This document shows, piece after piece, positions 34,592 through 46,190 of a stretch of DNA of 64,000 nt. Made by a program: the position numbers and the translations under genes. Where the stretch lies: contig JABTTQ020003424.1 in NCBI GenBank assembly GCA_016081115.2, positions 124,001-188,000 of the forward strand. Reading direction: 5' to 3'. Position 1 is the first letter of the stretch; every line of letters starts with the position of its first letter. The DNA comes from Rehmannia glutinosa. Taxonomy: Eukaryota > Streptophyta > Magnoliopsida > Lamiales > Orobanchaceae. The notes beneath the pieces were generated by a model that had not been told where the DNA came from, did no database searches, and saw only the letters and a program-made list of their open reading frames with translations.

Positions 34592-35988
34592 GGTGAACGA
34601 GGGGATGGGGACGGGGGCATGGAATCCCCGTTTTACCTTATCAGGGACGGGGATATAAATACCATCCCTGTCCCATCCCCGGATTAATCATCCCCTGGGG
34701 ATTTTGTTATCCCTACTTTCAAGACTCCGCCTCCATTTGAATACTCACAACCTTTAGAATCCAGTTGGCTCAAGGAAATTATATTCTATCTTTGGGACAT
34801 AGAACACACCACTCAAAGTGCGATTCATTCTACCACCCTTTTTGATTTCCACCACCCCAAATCCCATGATTCTACAAGTAGAACCATCACCTAAAGACAA
34901 AGTTCATGCCATCCATAATTGAAATGAATCAAAATAATCCCTTCTCGAGCATACATGCATTAGACATCCCCAAATCCAAATTTTATTTATGGTGAACGTG
35001 GAGATTGTTGGGAATATTCTATAAATCAAAGATAGAAGTCAAGGGGAGGTGTCTACTCCTACCTTCCCCTTGACAAAATTGTCAATTGTAAATGACAGTA
35101 CAATCTCCCCCCTTTGGTTTGCCTTATAAAGGCTTGGGGGAGTTGAAAGAAACACATAACCAAGAGAGATCCGAGAGAGATAAATAGTGTAGCATTTTGG
35201 GTGATTGATTTGTGTGAGTCAAATTGTGATAAGTGCAGGGAAACACTTTGGGCTATTTTCTCTTGGGGCAATACATATGGGTTGGGGAGAATGTTCTTTG
35301 ATAACTAACTAGTAAGTGGTTGTACGAGAGTCTTTGGTCCATAATCAAGAGGTGTATTTTCTTGTAATGAGAAATTCTTTATTAGTAGAGAACGAAAACT
35401 CTCATGGACGTAGGCGAGTTTTGCCAACCCACGCAAAATCTTTGTGTACATTTTGTATTTTGTCCGGCGTCATTTAATTTTTTGTCATCTTGTTTGTGTG
35501 ATTTGTCATATATTCTGGATAAATCAAATCTCGGATCACGAACGCCTCCGCTGCGCCCAAACTTCCGTGTATTGGCCCACCCCAATATCGTGTGTTGGCT
35601 CGCCATTGGTTAGCCGACCGTAACATCATCATTTGCAAACATACTGCAGAACAAAATGTTGTCTGATTGCACGAAGACTAACAATATCTTCAGACCTAGT
35701 AAAGGAAATGCTATCGTGTTCTTCAATCTACACCTTAACGCAACCCCTGATGGGAGTAGTCTCCACGCTAGATGCCCCGTCCTCGAGGGTGATATGTGGT
35801 GCGCCACAAAATTATTTTACCTGAAAGACGTTAGCACCGAAAGGGAATCTGATGATGCCAACTGCACCGATGAAGATGAAAATTGTTCTCGCTGGGCTGC
35901 CATTGGTGAGTGTCAAAGGAATTCCATTTTCATGATTGGTTCTCCTGATTACTACGGAACGTGTAGGAAAAGTTGCAACGCTTGCTGA
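30045..35988 (+). CDS. Prolyl 4-hydroxylase-like protein with ShKT domain, iron ligands altered
   Basis: Plant P4Hs hydroxylate proline in secreted proteins of the ER/Golgi; this one resembles the ShKT-bearing P4H12-like group. Exons: 30045-30115, 31076-31195, 31716-31773, 31855-31953, 32496-32553, 32643-32814 and 35650-35988. Residues 1-21 form a signal peptide. The double-stranded beta helix follows, with KGNAIVFFNLH, SLHARCPV (distal His232) and the 2-oxoglutarate Lys247. A six-Cys ShKT domain covers 265-305. The usual HxD is NYN (Asn154, Asn156), so Fe(II) binding is probably lost. Exon 6 lacks one base near 32785 (G-run): only with it do the GG-x-x-FP motif and the phase of exon 7 fit (917 bases instead of 918). 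Intron 6 is 2.8 kb and full of mobile DNA. Confidence 0.88.
31376..31663. mobile_element. GGGATAATTAC hairpin MITE in P4H intron 2
   Basis: Left AGGATAATTACAAAAA, right ttttgtaactaaccc. Flanked by 9-bp repeats CTTATATAA / TTTATATAA (31367-31375 and 31664-31672, one mismatch), which fits Mutator-type insertion. The right arm carries a local duplication of aattaggtcaaacctcaa. Confidence 0.7.
32086..32372. mobile_element. GGGATAATTAC hairpin MITE in P4H intron 4
   Basis: Near-complete copy, GGGATAATTACAAAG to TTGTAATTATCCC, with inner ccttgaggtttgatttt and agacctct. The two halves are inverted, so RNA would fold into a long hairpin. Confidence 0.75.
32890..33081. repeat. Degenerate GGGATAATTAC MITE in P4H intron 6
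   Basis: Left end attaatttacaaataccccc, right end gtttttgtaattaacc; short family member followed by a (CCCA)n run (33126-33151). Confidence 0.55.
33259..33845 (-). repeat. LTR in reverse orientation (first arm of inverted pair)
   Basis: Minus strand starts TGTTGGGAACATATCCC and ends GCGCCTAACA. It is preceded, on that strand, by a PPT-like GGTGAAGGTGGAGAT. It matches 35006-35562 in opposite orientation over nearly its whole length, including a TATA-like tataaaa ggcttgggg region. Confidence 0.75.
34188..34715. mobile_element. hAT-like MITE between the inverted LTRs
   Basis: Termini TTGGGATGGCAATGGG and, inverted, GGGATAACAAAATCCCC; flanked by ACTTTAAG / CTTTCAAG, an imperfect 8-bp duplication as expected for hAT. 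G/C-rich ends (ggggatggggaatcccc) form hairpins. The centre is AT-rich with a TA microsatellite (34543-34590). The same TIR type is seen at 50902-53014. Confidence 0.65.
35006..35562 (+). repeat. LTR in forward orientation (second arm of inverted pair)
   Basis: Begins TGTTGGGAATATTC after the PPT-like GGTGAACGTGGAGAT and ends near CTGCGCCCAAAC. Inverse of 33259-33845. Both arms carry 3'-LTR-type PPT context facing each other, so the pair is not a normal retroelement. Confidence 0.75.
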
Positions 35989-36119
35989 TAGTGATGGCTA
36001 AGGCTATGTGTATTAATTTTTTTTTTCATCTTCTTTTTTTCTTCAGTTTAACTATGACGGAGAAATTGATATGATAGTTAATGTTGTATATCTTCGATTC
36101 CTTGTGAGTTATGACATGG

Positions 36120-36140
36120 TTGGCAATGTAATATTGCCAA
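36120..36140. other. Small perfect hairpin after the P4H gene
   Basis: TTGGCAAT-GTAAT-ATTGCCAA, an 8-bp stem in the presumed 3' UTR about 130 bp after the stop. The function is unknown. Confidence 0.5.
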
Positions 36141-37965
36141 CATAATTTTTTTTTCCCGATTACCATGGTAGAAATGCTAAACATTCTATTATCTTTTATG
36201 TTTAAAAGAGAGAGGAGGATTTTGCATATTGACCTAGCAAATTACAAATGTAGACCTTCTGGTAAAATTTACAAGTTTTTTCCCTTTGGCATAGAGAGCA
36301 ATTATAAATGTAGCCCTTCTGGTATATTAATTTTTTTATGGGACAACGATATACTAGGGATAATTATAAAAAGCCCCTTAAGGTTTGGGCTAATTAACAA
36401 AAAAAAAAAAACAAGAGTTTTTCTAAAATTACAAAAAATCCCTTGAGGTTTAATTGTGTCTTAAATTATTTAAAGGGTTGTGTATATTTTGGTAAAAGTA
36501 AAGGGGGCTTCGAAATGTTTTTTTGGGTAAAATTGCAAAGTCAGTCCTATAATTAGGATGGTAGCAAAAAGATCATGTAATCACTTTTTGCAAAAATGTT
36601 TTTTGTAACTATATAAATATCTCTTGATTTTTTTGTACAAACCTCAAGGTTTTTTTGTAATTTATATTATAAATGGGATTAGTTGTCAATGCGACGTGGT
36701 TAACAATGCAAAAATCATCAATTTTGCTAATAATTTCTTTAACATATTTTTCCCAACTGAATTTCAATCTAAATGTTATTGTGACCATGCAAGTAACCAA
36801 TTTGCAGAGTGAATTAGGACCAAAATTATTATTTCAGAAAATTTAAAGTGACTATTTTTTAAAGCAATTTTTTAAACCAATATCAAGAGTTTTCTATAGT
36901 TACAACTTACAAGACTTTTATGCAAATTGTGATTTTTACAGGATATTTATGCAATCACATATATATTATTATAGGACCAATTGTGCAAAGATCTGCATTT
37001 TTACATATACAAAATAGGGGAACTAACATAATTAAAAATAAAACCTAAATTAATTTTGTAATTTCCAAAAGTTCTTGATTTCTTTTGTAATTAGGAGAAC
37101 CTCAAGAAAATTTTTTATTTTTTTGTAATAATCCCATTATATAAATTGGGATTAGTAAAATAAAATTGCGACATGGTTGACAATTCAACATCAAGTCATC
37201 AACTATGCATAATGCATATTGCTTTAACATATTTTTCCCAGCTGACATGGAAGAAATGATAAACAGCTTATTATTGAATTCCACTTGCAAGTTGCAAGCA
37301 TTTGCAGAGTCAACTGCTAAATCATTCAGTAGTCCAGAAAATTAAAGTGCCTAGCAGTTTAAAGGTCTTAGACTTCTGAGTTGTTTATTCAGCAATATGA
37401 GTTACATGTGTAATTATTTATACTCATTAATCTCAATTTAAAAGAAAGAAAAATAAATGCAGGAATGCATATCTGAAGAACAACCAAATGGTCTGGTATT
37501 GTTAATTAATTCAGTATTGTTAGTTTGTAAAGCTTGTAGTCAACATGCATCACCTCTAGTCCTCTATACAACAGTTAGAGAAAGTCAACCTTTAACAAAT
37601 TTAATTTACAGAATTCTACAATAAAGATACCAAAACCAAGGGAATGATGAAGACATCATATACAATTTACAGAGTTCTACATCCATTTACAATTTAAACA
37701 AAAAAAAAAAAAATATCACATCAACTATCATTATTATACAATCATATTGCAAATACACTATTCAGTCTCTCATATTTTTCAAATCACCAATCACATCTAA
37801 TCACTATCACACTAAAAAAACTGTCATATCAACTATCATCATATTTTCATTTTATATCCAATCACACTCTCAAAATCCATTCTCATTTTTTAAAAATAAT
37901 ATTTTTACACTATTCTCTCTAAAAATAAAAAAGAGGGGAACGAAAGGTCAAGCAATCACTCCCAA
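36141..37965. other. Repeat-rich intergenic region
   Basis: Holds a broken GGGATAATTAC MITE (36357-36660, with a second right end near 37075-37130). Three diverged direct repeats contain atttttccc(a/g)...tggaaatga near 36148, 36746 and 37226. 37735-37925 is an AT-rich repeat also found near 9790 and 47740. No gene is seen. Confidence 0.5.
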
Positions 37966-39619
37966 TCACATCTCAGTCCCTGCAAATTGTTTAACAGTGA
38001 AACCAACTTTCTCAAACTTCCCTTCCTCACTATTCTCTCTAAACTTCACATACTCTCCACAAACAAAGGGCTTATAAACCCTCAAATTCCCTTCTCCCAC
38101 AACTTCTTCTGGAGCAAATACCACCTTCTCATCTTCAAAGCACCAGAAGAAAGCAACGGAGAACCGGTTCACGTTTTTTCTCAGGACGACTCTGTGCTCG
38201 GACGACCTGAATTTCCCGTTGCTCCACGCCTGCATTAAATCACCAATGTTCACAACGAGCGTATTTTCGTGCGGATTTATGTCCATCCACTTTCCTTCTT
38301 TAGACCTCACTTGAAGCCCACCAATTTCATCTTGGTAGACTATGGTTATGCAGCTCATATCTGTGTGCATGCCAAGCCCTTCAATTTCTTGATCATCAAT
38401 ACACTCAGGTGGAGAATAGTTGTTTATTCTCAGATAGCCATGGCAATTCTTGAACTCTGATAAGTATTTTATCTCAAAATCATTCCCCTGGCACTTGATT
38501 ACCATTTCAAGGATTGTTTTTGACAATTGTGTCATTTTGCTTCCATACTCTTGTAACATATCACTAAAGAGAATGAGCAGACAAAGGGATAAAATACACG
38601 TAAGCATCGCATGAAAATGGTTCGACTCAAGTCATAAAAAAAGGGATAATTACAAAACGTACCTTTGAGGTTTGACCTAGTTACAAAAAAACTCAGCTAA
38701 TTTTTAAAATTACAAAAAGTATCCCGAGGTTTGATTTAGTGTTAAAATTAAGGGGTTAAATGTAATGTTTTTATAAATGTGAGGGGGTATTTTTGAAATA
38801 TTTTTACTCATGAAGGGGTAAATGATAGACGCAATAAAACCTCAGGGGTACTTTTTGTAATTTTAAAAATTAACTGGGTTTTTTGTAATTAAGTCAAACC
38901 TCAAGTTACTTTTGTAGTCAACCCTAAAAAGGTCAAAAAAAAAATCCTAATGTTTCAGAACAAATCAGTTCATGTTAATATTATCAGTTTCAAGCTCATA
39001 TAGTTTATAACCACATACAAATGTATTGCAACATTGATAACATGTGATTATCAGGGATACTCTTTTATTTTCTTGTTTTCTGATGAATGTCATTGAAAAC
39101 AGAGTTAATAGAAAGTACCCTCAAGGCCTCAAGTTCAATCTAATTAAAAAAAAAAAAAACTAGCTATATTTAAAAAATTACCAATACTCCCTGAAGGATA
39201 ACTGATTTTCTTTTGTAATTATGCTAAACCTCAGGGGTAGTTTTATAAGCTAATATTATTCTCCTTTACCTGAATTCGGAATTTGACTGATTCAGAAGGG
39301 CTTGGGAAGAACTCTGTGCAGAAGCAAAGAAATCAGGTCCAGCTACACGAAGACTCTCATAAAAAGGCGACGCGATGAAATGAGGAGTGTATGTTTTTAC
39401 ATCTGATAAAGGACCAGCTTTGTGTTTAACCTCTGAAGGAAGGTTAAAAATCTGGCTTGCACAAGAATGCAGTTTCCTGCATAAGTCTTTGGAAATTCCA
39501 TGATTGGTTATGTGAAAAAAGCCCCATTCTCTGCAGGCTACAGAAAGGGAAGAGATAGAAGATGAGTTAAAGGGCTGTGAAATGTCAAAAACAGGAAGTT
39601 CTACTGACATACTGAGCAA
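37966..39619 (-). CDS. 2-oxoglutarate/Fe(II) dioxygenase, GA20-oxidase-like
   Basis: A DOXC-class soluble oxygenase of the type annotated gibberellin 20-oxidase-like (Arabidopsis At5g51310 is the nearest I recall); its substrate is unknown. Two exons: 39619-39270 and 38563-37966, joined in phase (F, split Ser) to 315 residues. The N-terminal DIOX_N region has VACREWGFFHITNHGI. The iron ligands are intact: H183-x-D185 in GLGMHTDM and H240 in RSSEHRVVL. The 2-oxoglutarate RxS is R250/S252 (NRFSVAFFW). An ATG three codons into the frame could also be the start. The intron (38564-39269) contains two MITE copies. All catalytic residues are present, so it is probably active. Confidence 0.9.
38643..38927. 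mobile_element. GGGATAATTAC hairpin MITE in the dioxygenase intron
   Basis: GGGATAATTACAAAACG to tttgtagtcaaccct, with cctttgaggtttgacctag and its inverse. Confidence 0.7.
39112..39250. repeat. Short GGGATAATTAC MITE remnant
   Basis: Contains taccctcaaggcctcaag, a poly-A run and gtaattatgctaaacctcagg; partial copy. Confidence 0.5.
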
Positions 39620-40639
39620 ATGTGAGAATGAGTTATTTTCTGATCAGTGATCAACAATATTCAACAAGCCATTATTTGAAAAATCATAGAGAAACATACA
39701 AGTTTATGCCGGGAAAATTAAACATTTAGACAAGTGATCAACAAGCCAAGAAAAGAGCATCTAGCAAACATGATATGCAGAAAACAATATTCAGTCAATA
39801 CAAGAAAGAGACACAACTCAATATTCTAATAGTTTGACTCTGCAATTTGGGTTTGAATACTTGTTCTATTATCAGGCTAAGGTCAATGAAAAGGAAATTG
39901 TTAATAATGAGAAGGTTCAGGGCTAGCAGACAGGAAAGATGGAGGTGTGCTGGTAATTTATGCTTTGTCAAACCTGTTAGCTTAGAATCTTCAGATGCAA
40001 GCTTTGACTTGACAAAAGATTTTTTTAAAGCCAACAGGTAAAGTGTGAAATGTAAATTAGGTTATTGGAATAGCAATGTTGTAAAAAGCGTTAGGCACTA
40101 GTTGGGCGGGATTGGGGCCTAATCGGGGAAAAAACATAGAAGGACAAGGGAGCCTATCGCCTAGACAGAGACTAATTGGGACTGGGTGGAAATTTTTACA
40201 ATAGAGTAGAATAGTAAAATAGTCTCCCTTCTTTGGGAAAGGAAGAAATTTCTTTGCTTCAGCAAGAGACCTATTCTTTTAACAATAATCAACTGAACAT
40301 TTCATTTTCTGTCCTTTGTCAACAGAGCATCTAATTATGTTTAGTGATCATTAGCATCAGCCACTATCTTCTTTTTTTTTTTTTTTCTTTTCCTTTTTGA
40401 GGACGGTTGTATTTTTTATTACTAAATTTTATCACATTGGTCTTTTTCTGTTCTCCGGTGGATCCACCATTATCATACTTATTATCTTATTTCAATAATT
40501 CTTTTCATCATCATGATGTCGATTCACTGTCAAACAAGTAAATTGTGATGATGCAAGGAGATAAAGATGAACATGACAGGAGTATCAAATCTCCATTCAT
40601 ATACAAACACTTGGTAAAACTCTGGAGACTGTATACAAG
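39620..40639. other. Intergenic, no gene recognised
   Basis: Upstream region of the dioxygenase. Near 40080-40200 there is a fragment with gcgttaggcactagttgggc and gcctatcgcctagac, words of a common degenerate plant repeat. Confidence 0.4.
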
Positions 40640-43600
40640 CTTTGCTAACAACAACAACAATAACCACGCCTTCATCCCACTATGTAAGGTTGGCTATGAA
40701 GATCATACCATGCCATCGTTTACGGTCCAAAACCATATTTTCATTTATTTCAAGATATAACATGTCTTTTTTAATAGTTTCCTTCCAAGTCTTTTTAAGT
40801 CTGCCTCTACCTTTTTTGATTTCGGTGAGTAATTATTTGCCTTCTACACATCGAACGGGTGCATCTAATGGTCTCCTATAAACATGTCCAAACCATTTTA
40901 ATCTCATTTCTCTAATTTTCTCATCTATTGGAGCTACTCCCACTTTTTTTCTAATATGTTCATTTTTTATTCTATCTAATCTAGTGTGTCCACACATCCA
41001 TCTTAACATTCTCATCTCTCGCCCTCATTTTTTTTGTTTCATATTTAGTCGCCCAACATTCTGCTCCATAAAGTATTGCGGGCCTTAGGGCCGTTTTTAT
41101 AATATTTTCCTTTTAATTTTAATGGTATTTTGCGTTCACAAATGATAGAAGATGCGTTCCTCCATTTATTCCAACCCCCTTGGATCCTATGTGTAACATC
41201 CTTATTGATTTCTCCGTTCTCTTCAATTATAGATCTTAAATATTTAAAACTCTTTACTACACTCACTTCATGCCCGCCAATTTTTATCTTTGTTTCATTG
41301 TTACTTTTGTTTTTACTAAATTGACATTCCATATATTCTGTTATAGCCCTATTTATGGTAAAATCTTTTGATTCTAATGGTTCTCTCCAAGCTTCCAATT
41401 TTGTATTTACTCTCCCTCATCTCATCAATTAAAACTATATCGTCCACAAAAAGCATGCATTCAGGAATGGTTTTTTTGTAAGTGTTTAGTGATTTCATCA
41501 ATTATTAGAACCCTGGTGTAAACCTCTAGTATTTGGGAATTCATTGGATATTCCTGTTGGTGTTCTTATACATATTATATCATTATACATATCTTTTATG
41601 ACGTCTATGTAAGCTATTTTTATTCTCTTTTTTTTCCAATACGCGCCACATTATATCTCGATTGAGTCTATCATATGCTTTTTCAAGGTCAATAAAAACC
41701 ATATATAAATCTTGTTTTCTCTCGTTGTATTGTTTACATAAACGTCTAATTAGGTGTATAGCTTCAATTGCGACCTTCCTGGCATGAAACCAAATTGATT
41801 ATTTAATATACTAGTTTCATTTCTTATTCTTGCCTCAATTACTCTTTCTTATAGTTTCATCGTATGACTTAGTAATTTAACGCCGCTATAATTTGCACAA
41901 TTTTGTATATCTCCTTTATTTTTACATATAGTATCAATATACCCTTTCTCCCTTCATTAGTCATTTTCTTAGTTTATAGTATAACATTAAATAATTTAGT
42001 AAGCCATGTAATTCCAACTCCACCAAGACATTTTCATGCTTCAATTGGTATATCATCTAGGCCATCTGTTTTGCCAGTTTTCATTTTGTTCAATGTTTTT
42101 CTGTTTCATGAAGTTGAATCTTGCGATAAAAGGTACAGTTTCTATTCTGTTCAAATTGGCTTAATTCCCTTAATGTAACATCGTTCCCATTAAATTCATT
42201 AAAAATATTATTGAAATACCTCTTCCATCGATTTTTAATTTCTTCGTCTTTCACTAAGATATTATCATACTCATCTTTTATACATTTAATTTCTGTAACA
42301 TCGCTTGTTTGTTTTTCTCTAAATTTCGCTATTTTGTATATATCTTTCTCTCCTTCCTTAGCATCTAATTTTTTATAAAATCTTTATAACCCTTGGTTTT
42401 CTCTTCATGTTTTACTCTTCTTATTTCTTTTTGGGCGTCTTTATATTTTTTTAAAATTTTCCTCATTTTTACAGGAATGTAACACTTTGAAACTAGTCTG
42501 TTTTTACTTTATCTTATCTTGGATTTCTTGATTCCACCACCAAGACTCTTTATTCTATTTATTGCCCTTTGACTCCCCTAATATTTCTTTTGCAATCTTT
42601 TTCATTTGAGTAGTTACATTATTCCATGTATCATCGGCTTTGTCTTCCACTTTCCAATCAATGGTTTCTAATAAAGTTTTGACAAAATATCTCTTTTTCT
42701 TTATTCTTTAAGTTCCACCATTTAATCCTAAGTATGTTGGCTTTATTTCTCCTTAAATGTATGTTAATAAGTTTTATGTCCAAAACTAATAGTCTATGTT
42801 GGGTCGTGAGGCCTTCTCCAGCTATTAGCAATCGCTCTTTCTGGTTAGGAAGTAGTCGATTTGTGATTTGTTAGATCCACTTTTAAATGTGATTAAATAT
42901 TCGTTTTTTTATTTAAAGAAGGTATTACATATAATAAAATCATAAGCAACTGCGAAATCTAAGATGGTTCTACCGTCATTGTTACGTGAACTAAAACCGT
43001 AACCTCCATGGATCCTTTCGTAATCTTCATTATCCTTCCCCACATGCCTATTTAGGTCCCTGCATATGATGCCTTTTTCATTTTGAGGGATTAATTGTAT
43101 TAAAGTTTCCAACTCTTCCCAAAATTTAGTCTTAGTAGAATCATCTAATCCTATATGAGGTGCATATATGCTAACAAAATTTATAAGTTCATTACCTATA
43201 ACAATTTTAGGAGCTATGATTCTATCTACTTTTCTAGTTACCTCCACTACTTGCTCTATGAATAGAGGATCTACAATGATACCCACCCTCGTTCCTAGTT
43301 ATGTCCTATCCACTATACCAGAGTTTATAACATGTAGTATCTAATGTTTTAGCTTTCTCGCCTATCCATTTAGTCTCTTGGATACACATAATATTAATGT
43401 CTCTTTTTCATAATGTCTACTAGCTCTATAGTTTTACATGTCAAAGTACCTATGTTCCAACCGTCAATTCTATAATTCCTAATTTTATTGCTATCTTTTA
43501 TGTTCCTCTTATTAGTGTGAAGGCTCTTGTATATTTTGCACTACACCAAAGATCCCACGGAGATGCAATGGCCTTGCCAAGACACCGCAGTCGGACGCTA

Positions 43601-43640
43601 CGGCACACTCCATACGGGGAGCATCCTAGTCTTATAAGAT
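40640..43640 (-). mobile_element. RTE-clade LINE (dead, near full length)
   Basis: From 43.6 kb downward on the minus strand: GTWNIGTLT-like start of the APE endonuclease, INFVSIYAP, a decayed GDLNGHVG (here CRDLNRHVG) and the HGGYGFSSRN block. Then the reverse transcriptase, with the active site read as FVDD at about 41448-41437. The C-terminal RTE signature is MRMLRWMCGHTRLDRIKNEH and LKWFGHVYRRP (about 41010-40870). It ends with a TTG-repeat tail (ttattgttgttgttg at 40640-40665, plus strand caacaacaacaataa), typical of plant RTE elements. Stops and frameshifts are abundant. Confidence 0.88.
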
Positions 43641-44191
43641 CCATACCATAAGAAAATGTCAAGAGTTTTAAGCTTTAATGATAACAAAATTATGCAAACT
43701 TACAATAAGTTGCAGGCGAAAAGGAGGCTTAGAAGATACTATGCCAGATGTATTTCCTCGGAGTGTCTTCAGTTTTCCTGCTTGAATCAGAACCCAAAGA
43801 AAATATACAGACAACTGCCCAATATACTGTTACTAAGATTAAAAAAACCCTTCATTTCAATGTAAATAATTTTTAGCTTCAGCTACAGCCTACGGCCCTA
43901 CAGGGTATTCTCAACTCAAATTCTGCAATGACAAAAATTGCAAAATAAAATCCAACACATTCCAATAGTTAGAGATAAAGAGTTCACAACACTGCAAATT
44001 ATGAAAAATTATTTTCAACATCAAAATGGTGGCTTAATAATTACCAATAACTAATAAATCCAAAAAATAATCCAAACAAATGATAGATTTCAAACCTTCT
44101 GGTCCAAAATCCTTCAATCCAAACACAACCTAAAGCTAATACAACTGTTTGTAATTAGCTAAAACTCATCAAAACTTTGGGATTGAGTTTT
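43641..44191. other. Intergenic, no gene recognised
   Basis: AT-rich. The right part is probably the 3' UTR of the CHCH-like gene that is transcribed leftwards. Confidence 0.4.
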
Positions 44192-44374
44192 TCAAGGTGG
44201 ATTCGAGGATGAATCGGGCTTTTTAATGGAGCATGAGTTTTTGAAAGCTTCAATTTGTGATTGGCACTTTCTCTGATCCCCTTTGTTTTCCTCCAAACAC
44301 TTCTTTAGGGCCTCGACATCACACGGTGACGGTATTTTTCTCCCCTTTTCGTTGCTTTTCCAATTTGCTTCCAT
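44192..44374 (-). CDS. Small CHCH-like (four-cysteine) protein
   Basis: 60 residues, MEANWKSNEKGRK at the start and a Pro-Ser tail. Four cysteines are arranged C-x7-C-x10-C-x10-C (CDVEALKKC, then KC and SC), with helical, charged spacers. This resembles twin CX9C (CHCH) proteins that fold by Mia40 in the mitochondrial intermembrane space, but the spacing is not the exact 9-9. A splice acceptor-like ttttcag sits just before the ATG, so a 5' leader intron is likely. It is not an ORF shadow: its codons and composition are coherent, and no other gene overlaps. I do not recognise a specific orthologue. Confidence 0.65.
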   Translation of the reverse strand: MEANWKSNEKGRKIPSPCDVEALKKCLEENKGDQRKCQSQIEAFKNSCSIKKPDSSSNPP

Positions 44375-44539
44375 TTCCCTGAAAATCTGGGGCAGTAACT
44401 ATGAAAATTCAGTGTTTTTCTGCAAATCAACGAGACAACAACAAGGTTGAATTCAATGAGGAAGAAATCCGGGAAATTTGGAAATTGCTCCTCCACACGA
44501 GGGTATTCATTAAAACTTGATTTATAGCCTTACCCCTAT

Positions 44540-44875
44540 GTCCACCTAATTTTCTTCGAATAAAGAATCAATTCACAATTTTTTTGCACACTTCAAAAAT
44601 ATTACAACTACATACTCATTATTTATACTATATCTAATAAAGTCAATTTATACTCGTTACAAAAATCCTAAAAATTTGGTGAAACTACCCATTTTCAAAT
44701 AATTTGTAAACTCACTTTCAGTTAAATATAAAAAATACCATCAAAACTAACTTGATTAGGGTTTTAAACCGTACGATTTGACATTGTTGGATATAGTATA
44801 GAGAATGAGTATACATTATAATTGTTCTTGAAATGTTTGCGAATTTGGTTTTCTTTTTTTTTTTAACAGAATTTG
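44540..44875. repeat. MITE-like inverted repeat
   Basis: aactacatactcattattta at about 44605 is inverted at 44795-44835 (gagtatacattataattgtt). Both arms carry tactatat(ct). Non-coding. Confidence 0.5.
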
Positions 44876-45429
44876 GTGGACAGTGAGGTTGACAATTAGG
44901 TGGACAGTAGGAATATATGAGATTTTAATATTTTGGGTGCATTTTTTAAAAGGGAAATTTTTAAAGTACCCACTATGGATAGTGGGTACTCTTTTTTACC
45001 TACCAACATAACAAAACTATTTTCTACCCAAATTGACAAAATTGTCCCTGCTTTTAAGTTGGATTTTTTGAATTTTGAAACTGAAGTCATTATTATACCA
45101 ATTAAAAACCGTATAGAAACCGCATACAAATATTTACATATCCTCGCTCATGTTCGAAATAGATATGGTGTTAGAAATCTATGAAGTTTAGTTGATAATT
45201 TTCGAAATCTATTCGTGAATGTTTGAATATATATGTATAAAATACTTGATAATGTGAGAATATTTGAGTTTAATTGTTAGAATGTTCGAAATAGATGAAG
45301 CATTTTGGGTTAGTGTTCGAAAATGGGGTATATTTTCCGGCTATGGCACGATTAGATGAGGAATACGAAGAAGCACGATATGGATACCATATCGCGTCGC
45401 ATAGTTATTTTATATCGTCCACGGAGGTT

Positions 45430-45600
45430 ATTTTGGCATGATATCGTGCCGTAGGGTTATTTTGGCACGATATCGCCACAAGAAGTGTTAATTGGGCACT
45501 ATATCGCAACAGGTTTATTTTGGCACGATATCGCGCAAGTGAGTTAATTGGGCACGATATCGTGCCGCAGAGTTATTTTGGCACGATATCGTGCACAGTG
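45430..45600. repeat. Array of GGCACGATATCGTGCC palindromes
   Basis: Six units about 28-30 bp apart, each (t)tattttggcacgatatcg plus tgcc/cgc variants; the best copy is a perfect 16-bp palindrome (about 45556). Spacers repeat gttatttt or gttaattg. Confidence 0.85.
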
Positions 45601-45875
45601 CATCTTAGATTCAGAAAATTTCACATTTCACGATATATTTCACATATTTTGTAAATATATTGGTCTTGAACAATTTAAACATGGTTAAGTAACTAAGATG
45701 AGAAGCAACATTTCCTTATTATTCGATTTTCTGGTGCGATTTTGGTTACGAAAGACTACAAAAAGAACTTGATATTTTGTGAAGAAGATGAAGAAGAGAG
45801 AAAAAATGAAGAGCAAATGGACAAACGTATGTATGTATGTATTTATAACAAGAGAGAGAAATACAACTTAGTTAC

Positions 45876-46190
45876 CTACTTTAAAGACTTGCATTTAAAG
45901 CCTAAAGAGTATTGTGGTAAAAGAACCCCAAAAGTGGGTAGAAAACTATGTTTTTTATCCTACATATCAAAAAAGTTCTTCACTTATCCCAAGTGGGTAA
46001 CTCCCACCATTTGCTCTTGAAAAAAATTGCCCCTCTATCTCGTGTATTTTTAAAAAGAGGAAATTGTGGAAAATACCCACTTAGGATAGGACAAATACTT
46101 TTTTGACATGTGAGATAAAAAACTAAGTTTTTTACCCATTTTTGTGGTTCTTTTACCCAAATACCCTTATATTTTAAATGCAAAAGTAAG
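45876..46190. repeat. Inner inverted repeat of about 140-bp arms
   Basis: ggtaaaagaaccccaaaagt...tacccacttgggataa on the left (45910-46005) is inverted on the right (46065-46165) with a spacer of about 40 bp. These look like a second pair of Mutator-type ends placed tail to tail inside the larger element. Confidence 0.65.
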
